Origin: Botrytis cinerea B05.10
Taxonomy: Eukaryota > Ascomycota > Leotiomycetes > Helotiales > Sclerotiniaceae
NCBI RefSeq assembly: GCF_000143535.2
Contig: NC_037318.1
Coordinates: 1,612,001 to 1,676,000 of the forward strand
Direction of reading: 5' to 3'
DNA: 64,000 nt
The notes below the pieces were generated by a model, which saw only the letters and a list, made by a program, of their open reading frames with translations, was not told the origin of the DNA and did no database searches. Each line of letters starts with the position of its first letter. The stretch's first letter is position 1. Below are positions 11,142-21,633 of this stretch, in pieces. The position numbers and the translations under genes were made by a program.

Positions 11142-12746
11142 GAGTTGGGGGGGTTTTTTTGTGGATGTTTTGTGGGGAGGAAGGAGGGGATGGAATGGGG
11201 AATTGGGGTGGGAGGAAGGAGGGTTTTAGATGAGGGGATAGGAGTACTGAGATGGATAGTTATAATAAATCCTAACATCCATCCTCATCTCACAATAAAA
11301 CGTCCATACTAAACCACTATACTACTTTTTTCTCTCCATCTACTTGCAACTTGCCCTATTCAATTCAATTCAATTCGCAGTCTCAACTTCACCCCCCCCC
11401 CCCCCCCCATTTCCTCTCCTCTCCTTCTCTCCAAGAAACAACAAGTTAACTAATATACCCCTCCAACTTTACCCACATATAGAAGCGCGTATGAATCGAT
11501 TTGAGTATAACTTTTTTTAATTAAAATTATTGTCAATTAATGATAAGTAAGGTAAGTTGTGAATATGAAGCTTTTTAATTGATAGAATTAATAGTTAATT
11601 AGTTAGAAGATATTCTATATATCTATCTATCTATCTATCTATCTATTCATTATATCGAATAAAAGTTTCTTGATTTCGAATTCTGAAAAATAAAAAAAGA
11701 ATAATGTAATTAATTAGTTTATTAATTGATAAATAATAATAACAATGATTGAGTAATTAGTTAATCAAGTTAAGCGAATAATAAGAGGAATTATATAACT
11801 ATACAATCCCCCTCACCCTCCCTCATCTTCTCCCTCGCTCCCTTCCAATCCTCTTTTCTTTATTCCCAGTCAAATCTTTAAATAAAGTATCAATATACAT
11901 CAACAAACTGAAAGAAGCTTTTTTTTTTAAAAAAAAAGGACAGAATCCGTTTTAATGATTTCTATCTATAGCTTACCTAGGAAATGTAATATTATATAAC
12001 TAACCTAAACCTAACCGATCTACCCGCTCTCCTATTCTTTCTCATTTTACTTACAGAACATTGTACTCGATATTCAATTAAAAAGCATAGGTAGTTATAC
12101 ATGGAATAGAAATGATAATCAAACAAACCGATCTGTACTTATTATTCCAAACACTTCTCAACAACCAACCAATACACAAAATCCAATTTTCCTTTCCTCC
12201 AAAAACTACACATTTATCATTCATTTCCAAACCCCTTCTTCTCCCACACCCAACAAAGACAAAGACCAAAAAAAAACCCTCAATATCTGCCAGCGAGGCA
12301 TAATTAGTCATTACATCTATCTATCTATCTATCTCTCTCTCTCTATCTATCTGTCTATTTCCAAATAGTATTATATACCAATTCTTCTACAGAATCTACA
12401 CAAACAAAAGAAAGAACCAACAAAAGAAATCAAACGAGTGTGTTTTCGTTATTATGCTTGTTTTCGTATTTGTATCTGTATCTGTATCTGTATCTGTATC
12501 TGTATCTCGAAACAATACAATGTTTGTCGTTGTTGCACATTTCTTTCTGAGATGGATAGATGGAAGATAGATCATAGAACCCGCTATATCATTTCCCATT
12601 CCCGAGGAGCGATCCAAATACATGCATGCATGCAGCACACCCCGAACATGAGTGAGTATAAGAGGTAAGGAATACACGACATTTTCCAAGAATACAACGA
12701 ATACTTCCCAACCAGGCGGGTGTAATGTCAATAATCAATCAATAGA
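11142..12746. other. AT-rich intergenic region with simple repeats
   Basis: Convergent intergenic space between the dynamin gene and the PTH11-like gene. It contains a 17-C run near 11391-11408, ATCT tetranucleotide repeats at about 11620-11646 and 12315-12355, a T10/A10 palindrome near 11920-11940 and a TGTATC hexamer run at 12471-12507. No coding region is supported. Confidence 0.6.
12471..12507. repeat. TGTATC hexanucleotide repeat
   Basis: About six tandem TGTATC units in the 3' flank of the PTH11-like gene. Confidence 0.85.
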
Positions 12747-14337
12747 TTACCTATTCCTCTCCCCCTCCAACTTCCCCGCATGTACATCCCGCGCCTCACT
12801 CGAAACATCCACCTGGACCGTCATCATAATGCCTTCCACTTCATTTCCCTGTCTCTGTGCACTTCCCATTGCACTTTCCAAGTCTCTCTCTCTCCGTGGA
12901 CTCTCCACCCCACTCCTCTCATCCACACTCCTCTCCCTTGCAATCGACCCTTCCTCTCCGGCTTTCCCCAAAATCGTCTCTTGACTCTCATTATCACTCA
13001 CATCACCCGGATATCGGGCGGCTGCTCTCGCCGCTCTTTCTTTTCGCGAGGTTGTGAGAGTGTTGATATTGGAAGTGGTGGTGTGGTGCTGACTTTTCGA
13101 GTTGCTGAAAATTTGCATGTTGTGGGAGCCGGTGTGGGCGTAGGGATTGGAGGAGGATTTTCCGGTGGAGACGAGTTTTTTGCCGAAGACTTTGAAGAGG
13201 GGAGCGAGGACGGGCATGCAGGTTAGAATGATCTTGTTTAGTGTTAGCTTGGTGTTCCATGCACTTTTTCATTTCATTTCATTCATATTTTTCTTGCTCG
13301 AAGAAGAAGGAGAAGTGGCAAAAACATACTCCGACGTTCAATTCTATATTTCCCCACACAACTAACATGGTGGAATTACCATTACCCTTTGAAATAATGG
13401 GAATTTCAGTCATCCGCAAAACCGAACACACAGTGGTGAGAATACCGAGGGCGAATACGCCAATGATGCCGAGTTTTTTGGATCTATCCATCCGCAAACC
13501 GTAGAGAAATGGAATAGGGAGAAAGAAGATTATGACATCGAAGATGATGGTCGTGATAGCGAGACCGTAAAAGAGCGGACCAGGGGGAAGACAGGATCCT
13601 GGAGTTGTTGGACTCCATGATTTTTGAATCTGATGGAATTATAGATTAGTATATTTTATTTCGTGAAGAATATGTTAGGAAAGGGGGAAAGAAAATTTAT
13701 TCATACCGGGTGGCAGTTAAACATTAGTACTAGAGTCCCGACCGTATGGCCTAGAATGCAGAGAACCATCACGATCCATATTAGGAGACGGTAGGTTGGT
13801 TGTCCCTTGGAGAGAATGCGAAGATAAGAGAAGCAAAGTGAGACTTTGAAGCCCAAGATGCCCATCATATAAAAGGGTCGACCGGCATAGTTAATCTATT
13901 CTTTTATCAGTGGCTCATCTTTCGTGTATCAGTGAATTGTTACTGACTCTAGAATATGTGTTCAAGTTAACTATTGGTCTAAGTGCCAACGGTAGACCTA
14001 ATCCCCATCTTGATTCTAATTCATCATTAGCTAACACCAAAATTGATTGAAATGCTTCTTACGAGCAATAGTGCAAGCGTTGTAAACAATACTAAATATC
14101 TACCCACGAATAATCAGCATATATTACAACAACTGCCAAAGAAAGACCTACCGCAGCAATGACGACGGCCCAGTCATCGGCACCAATACCTCGCACAGTA
14201 CGAACTCTGACATACAATCTCGCGCCGACAGTAATGAGCATTAACACAAGTATTGGAAACGAAGCCCCCAAGATTGTAGGATAATTGGATTGAGCATTAA
14301 CCTCTGGTGTCGAGTTGTAGACCCACAAAGTGGGCAT
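12747..14337 (-). CDS. PTH11/rhodopsin-type seven-transmembrane protein
   Basis: Minus-strand exons: 14337-14152, 14099-14063, 14015-13948, 13895-13707, 13629-13330 and 13232-12747, giving 421 residues in frame. Exon 2 is only 37 nt but restores the family sequence IFSIVYNACTIAQSRWGLG. The protein begins with a short extracellular end, then TM1 (LGASFPILVLMLITV), the GADDW motif before TM2, the segment YAGRPFYMMGILGFKVSLCF, a Cys after TM4 (MFNCHP), TIIFDVIIFFLPIPFL, and NSTMLVVWGNIELNVGIILT before the last span. The C-terminal 130 residues are hydrophilic and Ser/Glu/Arg-rich. These features match the fungal rhodopsin domain of PTH11-related receptors, without the extracellular CFEM domain. 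Members act in surface or nutrient sensing or are uncharacterised; no ligand can be inferred. Confidence 0.85.
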
Positions 14338-16793
14338 GATGATATGCTTTCTAGAAGATATTCCACAGAAGCTCCAAATCCATCAACGATCACATTGCAC
14401 CTGAACACTGGATCTGAGATATGTATATAGATCATCTATCATTATGGGGTTATCACTGTTGCCAAGCTGCTGAATAGACTCCTTGTTATGTCGTTTCGAG
14501 TATCGACTTATTCGTGTTGGAAATATCTTTTACCCCTTGTCGCTTACAGGGGCCGCGACAGGTACAGTGCCACGGCTGTTACCAAAATGCCTGCCATACA
14601 ACATCAGCTGGTAAAATCCTGCAATGTAACTTTGATCAAAGCAGCCACCAGTTTCGGCTCCTGTTATTTGGGACTCGAGTCATAACTCTATTCTATTGTT
14701 CCTTTGAGGTTTGTTTGTCGCCAACATCTATGTGATCAGCACATTACACAAATATTGCTTTAATTGCCGTACTCGAAAATGAGGCATCTCTCAAATAGAA
14801 ACATACGACACACATTATCGTACTGCTTTCCCTCTTAGCGATTGTTTCTTATGGGGAAGGGGTCTCGGAGACCCGGATGTCAAAAAAGATGGACTGTTAA
14901 CAACATGGGTCTGGCCTCTTTCAAATCCCTATGCTAAGCAATTCTGTCTGGTGAAAATTTCACAATCCTCTTGAACCCCTGAAAACTCAAAATGATTACC
15001 CCAGTGTAAATAATCAATAAAAAATTGCCAGGCGGTATACATTGAACGCAAAGGTTTGAATTGGTAAAGGCTCCGTATTCTGCACCGGCATTCCTTCCAA
15101 CCCCCCGTTGAGAACAGGGTTTTGATCCGAAATCTCCACAATTCGGATCAGAATTTGGGGTTCCCCAACCAAACATCATCGATTCATAGCTCAAGGCAAA
15201 TCGTCCGAATTCTAACCCTGTATAGAATCGGCGGGATACCTCGAGAATACCTGCCGAGGTGATATTCCTCACCAGAGTTCCTTGTCGTGGTGACATTTCA
15301 AAGATTTTCCTGGGATTATTATTCCTTTCTTACATTAAAACTCGAAATTTTTCGAAGGATGAACGAAGGATTCAATAACACATTTTTCAAGTACCGTTCG
15401 TTGAAGTTGTAATAAGAAATAAAAAACGGCGCGTTAGCCAACTTCTAGTTCACGGGATCGTTCCGGCCCCCTTCATAATTGACAACTAAAATGATTCGCT
15501 AGGGCTGACCCACTGTTATCATGCACAAGCCGAACTACAGTCTGTTCATGGGCTTTGTCTTTGGTTCGGCGATTTGATGAAATCTTAATCATACGGGCTT
15601 AATATTGGACGAGCTGATGAGTGCTAAATCAATAAACAGTTGTTTTTGCGTAGGTGGGCTGCCCACATAACTTTGAATTTGTCTGCCGTTTTGTGCGCAT
15701 CGGTTTCAGTAAACTCAATCGAAGAAGACTGCTACTTTCGAAAGCAGTCCAAGTTCGTTTCAAGCTTGTAAGCTTTATAACCTTAAATCCCACGAATATC
15801 AGAATACAAATGTTTGCAGTAAAAAAAATTCCTTTCCCAAAGTTAGGCCTAGAGGTCTAAGATAATTTTTGAAACGTCTAGACTCACGGATAATGTTGAT
15901 ATACCCGCTGACTAATTTTGTTATATGTTATAATCGTAGCAAACAACAAATGGACCATGCTTGAAGGAAGAGAGCTATCTCCGAACGGGAAAATGTCTCA
16001 TTGCCCTCGTTATATGTGCAGATAGCTCGCCGATTAAGTATCTTGCTTGGCTCCAAACATGAAATCAGGAGCTGTCGAGTTTGAGGTTCTTGTTGGAATT
16101 CTTCCGTTCAACTGGATCTGTTTTGTAATTACCCAATCTCGATGAGTGAAAAACTTTCCACGAAAATGACTTTATTCACTTTACCAAGAATTTACCTGAT
16201 GGAAAAATGAAAATTCATGGTTTGCCACAAACGAGCAATGCCTAGAAATACTCATGATAAGGAAATGATCTCTCCACTCACATAACTGGTTCATCTTGGA
16301 GTCAATTTGCCGTCAAATTTATATGCAGGTTTACCGAGTCGACAGCCTAATTCGTAGCTCCTGCTCCAGTATTGAGGTTAGAATGGCAAGAGACCCACTC
16401 GCAGAGACAGGAAAATCGAATGACAAAATTCGAAACCATGAAAGTCAAATGCAGAGTTTCATTAGTGTCGTACATCCTGCATACTAAGCTGCAATCTAGG
16501 ACGTACTGAAATGAAATGACAGCGCATGGTTCATGGGCTCGCGCGGGGTATTTACCTGATATAGAAACAATAATTATCAACTGCCCCACGGGGCACCATT
16601 GTGTCGGATTTCTGAAGCATCGTCCATTGGGCGAACAGAAGGTAAGAGACGGACCTTTTGCTATCCTGAGAACTATTACAATTGTAAGTCGTATCGCAGC
16701 GGGGGAGAATGTTACAGATAATCTCATCTGAGATAGATATATGGTGTGTTGTTTGTTCTTTTTTCACATGTTCCTTCAGGTACCAGATCAATC
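14338..16793. other. Intergenic region between the PTH11-like gene and the sugar transporter
   Basis: Divergent promoter space of 2.5 kb. The only open stretch of note is a 120-codon minus-strand frame at 14934-15296, listed separately. A pyrimidine-rich TTCCTTCAG shortly before the transporter ATG could be the acceptor of a 5' leader intron. Confidence 0.5.
14934..15296 (-). CDS. Possible small Cys-containing membrane or secreted protein (uncertain)
   Basis: An uninterrupted 120-codon frame starting with ATG. It contains five cysteines in a Gly/Asn-rich middle part (DPNCGDFGSKPC and SNLCVQC) and a hydrophobic stretch near the C-terminus (FLLIIYTGVIILSF). There is no recognised family and no convincing splice partner. 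It could be a chance frame, a relic, or a small lineage-specific gene; conservation in a related species would decide. Confidence 0.2.
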   Translation of the reverse strand: MSPRQGTLVRNITSAGILEVSRRFYTGLEFGRFALSYESMMFGWGTPNSDPNCGDFGSKPCSQRGVGRNAGAEYGAFTNSNLCVQCIPPGNFLLIIYTGVIILSFQGFKRIVKFSPDRIA

Positions 16794-18630
16794 ATGTCTT
16801 CGACTTTAGCACTCTTGTCAAAGCATAGAGGCGCGGTTTCCGTTGCCGCAGTGGCTAATACAGCTTCTATGCTGTTTGGTTATGATACAGGAGTCGCTGG
16901 TTCTGTTGTCGCGTTAAGAAGGTGATTATGAACAGCCGCCACGCGAGGAAACGACACTGACTTCTTAAACAGTTTTTCTTCGGAGTTCAAACTCTCGACA
17001 AGCCCTGCACATTCGGCACACATTTCCTCCAATATTGTAGCTCTTCTCAATGCCGGTGCATTCTTTGGAGCTATAGTTCCGGCCCTACTCACGAAATACA
17101 TTGGTCGAAAACCAACCATGACTATTGCAGCTGCTTTTTTCATGCTCGGTGGAATTCTTCAAACTGCAGCTCAGCCACCTTCTCTGTCTATGATTTATGC
17201 TGGTCGTGTTATAGCAGGTTTTGGTGTTGGCATGGTTAGCAATCTTACTCCCGTTCTTGTTGCCGAGACTGCACCAAAAGAATTGAGAGGATTCCTTATG
17301 GGACTCTTCGAAATGTTCCTCGTGAGTGGTGGATTATTGGCTTATTGGACAACATATGGGTGCTCGTTGCATCTAGAGCCCACGAGCAAACAGTGGCGAA
17401 TTCCTTTGAGCATCCAAATCATCCTCGCTGCAATCATTATGATCGGATCATTCCTTATAATCGAATCGCCAAGATGGCTGGCCAAACAGAATCGATGGGA
17501 CGAAGCCGAACACGCCTTGTGTTATCTCCGAGGCTCAACATCGGAGGACTTGGACATCAAGACTGAAATTGCAGAGATGCATGCGCAAATTGAAGAGGAA
17601 ATTGCTGCAACTTCTGGTAGATCAATTACCGAACTGTTTCAATCCAGAAACCTTGTTCGTCTTGTTTGGGGATGTGGTGTCTCCTTCTTTAGCATCTGGT
17701 GTGGACATAACGGAATCCTGTACTACGGACCAACAGTATTCAAACAAATTGGGTTTACTGCTCAGAATGCTGCTCTCTTTGCTAGTGGAATCTTCACCTG
17801 CCTTAAAGTGGCTGTTACTATCATTTTCTTGGTTGGAGGAGTAAGTTTGATCATACCTTTGCTGTTTACTGTGTTTCAATTCATAAGTAGATCATCCTGA
17901 CACTGATATCGTTTAGATCCAACACTTCAAGAGGAAAAATCTATTGAGTATCGGTAGTGCTGGCATGGCAATCTGTATGTTTGCTCTTGGTGCAGTCTTA
18001 GCCACACATCCACCAACCGCTGGAAGTTTAACAAACGATACGCCAAGTGGAAAGGGGATGGTAAGTGTACTTAATACCACTGGCTGAGCCCAATACTAAC
18101 TTTTTTAGATGGCAATCATATACCTTTTCGTCGTATTCTATTCAATGTCTTGGGGTCCTATCGCTTGGGTTTATATTGGAGAGTAAGTTGTCATAACACC
18201 ACAATGTTCTTCAATAGGCTAACAATGTTAGGATTTATCCTACTCGAATCCGTGATTGGGGAATGGCTATCAGTGTTATGGTTGTATGGCTTTTCAACTA
18301 TGTCGTTTCCAGAGAAACTCCCATCGCAGTGTTGAACATTGGATGGAAAACATGGATGGTATGTTATCCCCAAAAAAAGTCCGAAAACATGGAAAAGTCG
18401 CGCAATCTAACAATTCTTGTTGGGAACAGATTTTCGGAACGTTTAATTCGGTCGCATTCATCTTCACTTTGTTCCTTCCAGAGACCAAAGGCCTGAGTTT
18501 GGAGCAAATGGATGTCCTCTTCAAAGTTGTCAATGAAGATGTCAGACGGAAGGACGTCGGTGAGCATGTCGTTGTACCACATGATGGCAGCGAGAAGAGC
18601 ACAAATGCTGAAACGGTCAGGGAAGTTTAA
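16794..18630 (+). CDS. MFS sugar-transporter-family protein
   Basis: Exons 16794-16921, 16973-17840, 17917-18060, 18109-18182, 18232-18358 and 18430-18630, giving 513 residues in frame. Signature elements in order are GYDTGVAGSVV in TM1, GRKPT between TM2 and TM3, AGRVIAGFGVGMVSNLTPVL with VAETAPKELRG (TM4-5 region), ESPRWL before the central loop, CGHNGILYYGPTVF in TM7 and PETKGLSLEQMD after TM12. Length and order fit the sugar porter family, which carries hexoses, pentoses or related polyols across the plasma membrane with protons. The usual QQ-x2-G-x-N of TM7 is altered: FSIWCGHNG has no QQ pair. The usual D-x2-GRK after TM8 is also degenerate (QHFKRK). The substrate may therefore differ from glucose and cannot be predicted. 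Confidence 0.85.
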
Positions 18631-20544
18631 ATTGTGCTATTAATGTGTATGATATTAATGATACGATGCACTGTGTAGATATCTCCAGTGAAAGTTCTCA
18701 ATTTAGCTCATAGAAAAATATGATGAAACAACACTTGTTGTGTGCGTACTTCTCTTTTACCACTGTATACTGTTATAAAATATCTTGCACTGCCGAAAAA
18801 GAATCAGTACTGTAGGTTGTCTTGTCCCTGTGCAATATACCTTTACCTTGATATGTTCATCCCAGGCTTCATAAGATTCTAAGTTGCAGGCATTAGACCC
18901 TATAGTAGACATGCAACAAAAGATTTGAGCTAGATGGCTAGTCGAGGAATGATTGGCTAGAGGGCGCGTATATATGATGTGTATATCAGGAGTGAGCTCT
19001 GATGGGAAGATTCATCATCCGCAAATCCGCAAGACACGATAATGAGGCAATGTAAGGGGTTTGAGAAAACGAACATCACTACTTGGCGTGCTGTATCCCC
19101 CCATTTGATCAATTCGAGCCAGAATTCATATGAATAAGAGTGTGCAAGTAGACAATTTGACACCTAGATTGGATCATTGCCGCTGTGTTGTGATGTGTAA
19201 TGTACACGTACAAACGTTTCAGCAAACGGAAAGAACTCAACATTCGCGCGAGCACGTGAAAAGACGATTGGCGTGCCGACAGCCAGTCTTTAATTGGGCG
19301 AGCAATTATTACGTAATCACGACTCAACTTCCCTAGCTCCCACCAGTTCTTCACACTTCATGATCACTCATCAAAAACTTTGATCCTTTCATCAGAAGGC
19401 TGTGATGTCAAACCATATACAGAATCTACCCGGCAGGATATAAATCGATGTGTTGTGTTCGCAAATCACGTGTCTATGTATCACAATTCGTTCTTTCTTG
19501 CCCAGGAATTGTGTCATTATTATCTCATCTCCCCAGTATAAATCTTGCCTGCCATTTTTATGGATTCACTCATCCGCCGCCACAGAATGACAACGACGCC
19601 TTCCCACACAGATGTATTACTTGGTTGCTATTGATGCTTATTATTGTGGTTCGCAATTCCCCATCTGTCAATTGTTGGTAATGACGACACACGTATCCCC
19701 TGTTACATATTGCATCATAAGCACACCAGAGGATGGAAGAACCATCTCGCAATCTTCCTGCAACCGGCATCAGCGCATATGTTGGTAGATCCTTTTGCAT
19801 CATGTCTGTCGATTATGGCTCTATTTTAATATCAAATGGCCATCCGACTTTTCTCATTGGTGGATGCATCACCATATCTCTGACAGATTTCCTTGAAATC
19901 AAATCTCGATGTCTTCTTACATGGGATTTTCAATTTGCCCATTAGCGAGAACAGGGTGTGACGAACCAGTGGGAACCATTGCCCCCCGCCATGCATACTG
20001 GGTACAATTTATGAGAGGCTTCTTGTCCCAAACAAATGGATAAAATGGAATAATAGCCACATTAATGATCATGCGACCGTGTGGCGTTGCCTTGTGGATA
20101 TATGACGTTTCTTGTTGCAGAATGTTTTGTTAGATGTTACTACTCAATAATGATTTGCCTGTCTTGGTGTGGCAGCCTGGCAGGTCTAGATGCTGGGCAG
20201 CAGTTACATACAAACACGCAAAAGGCAAGCAGGCACGCAGGATCGGAAGGAGCAGGTGGGTAATGGGTATTGTTCACTAGCCACCAGCCACTTGCCTCAC
20301 CTTTCCTTCCCAAACCTGCTTTAACTTGGTTCTGAAAGAAGCATGGGTGCGTACCTGCCTCGTTCGAATCGTGGCTAGTGCCATGGTTCCTCTCTCCTCC
20401 TAAGTATAAGAAGGACACTTCTTCCGCTCAGTTTCCATTCCTCATTCACATCAACAAAATCTCAACAAACTCACTTCCACACCTACAACCACAAACTTCA
20501 AACAAATCTTTCAAACCCCCACCTCAAAACAAAACTCCATCAAC
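18631..20544. other. Intergenic region upstream of HSP9/12 gene
   Basis: Nearly 2 kb without supported coding sequence. The last 150 bp before the ATG are a C/A-rich leader (CACATCAACAAAATCTCAAC type) with few purine blocks, typical of a highly expressed fungal 5' UTR. Confidence 0.5.
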
Positions 20545-20995
20545 ATGTCTGACAGTCTCCGCAAAGGTGTTGGCGAGCAAGTCTCCGAGAAGATCACTCC
20601 CGACTCCCAGAAGTCCACCACCACCAAGATCGGAGAGAACATCACTGGAGGTGTCGACAAGGCTGCTGGTGCCGTTCAACCATGTATGTAATCTTCCTTT
20701 CCTCCCTCTAATTTCCCTCTGGCACAAGATACTAACCATCATCCCCACAGCCGACTCTAAATCCACCACCCAAGAAGTCTCTGACAAGACCCGCTCTGGT
20801 GCCGACGATGCCCAAAGCGAAGGAAAGGGTATTCTTGGTTCCGTCTCAGACACCGCCGGCAATGCTGCAAACACTGTTTCTGACACCCTCTCCAACACTG
20901 GTATGTTAACACCCCGCTGCATGTTCAAGCAAAAAACAAAGATTTACACATAACTAACTTAATTAATAGCCTCCTCCCTCACTGGCAACAAATAA
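20545..20995 (+). CDS. HSP12: HSP9/HSP12-family small stress protein
   Basis: Exons 20545-20683, 20751-20900 and 20970-20995 give 104 residues, the usual size for this family. The N-terminus MSDSLRKGVGEQVSEKITPD and the following QKST are diagnostic of HSP9/HSP12. Two Ser/Lys/Asp-rich halves and a short end (ASSLTGNK) follow; no hydrophobic core is present. In yeast Hsp12 is an intrinsically disordered protein that folds on membranes and is strongly induced by heat, osmotic stress, glucose exhaustion and stationary phase. High codon bias (AAG, GAC, ATC, GGT) compared with neighbours suggests strong expression. It ends 638 bp before, and converges with, the prp6 gene. Confidence 0.9.
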
Positions 20996-21633
20996 ATTCG
21001 TCTCTTTCGAATAATTTACACTGGTGCGAATACAGGAAGGACGATGAATGAATCGATGCATTGATATTTCTTTTAGCGTTGGGATTGAACGGGCTTTACT
21101 TTTGCTTGCTACACATGATAGCTTGCTTTTATGAATGTATGATATCCGGAAGGAAGGAATGGATGGATGACTGGTAATAGTCTTTAGGGTTGGTGAATTC
21201 GAATACCTTCCCATACATACAACTTTTTGTCTTTTCTCTTTTGCGAATGTGATATGAACACAATGTGAATATAAGTGCAAATTCTTTCGTGTGAAAGGTT
21301 CCCTAATCCATCTCTCTACCAATCAATAGCCCTACAGATTTTCATCTGGGCCTCGAACTCCCTTCCCTCAGTGAAGACTGACAATTAGAGTTTGTATCCC
21401 ATGTATCGCCATCGCCATCGCCAATTCAGAACTCAGTTTCTTTTACATAATCCAAGTATGCAACAAGTATCACGTATACAACGTACTTCATCTTATTCAT
21501 TTTAGCCCACGCATCAAGCAAGTACTCATGTGAAATGTTTATGTTTCTACAATATCACCATACACCCATTACTTCCTCACTCTCATCTCATTGTATTTCC
21601 AATTTCATTCAAATTCCCATCCATGAAATCTGC
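20996..21633. other. Convergent 3' region between HSP9/12 and prp6
   Basis: Holds the two 3' untranslated regions. I see no gene in it. Confidence 0.6.

Noticed and set aside
20340..20380. tRNA-like GTTCGAATC box
   Set aside because: No matching A box or cloverleaf stems could be drawn around it; no tRNA gene was found in the window.
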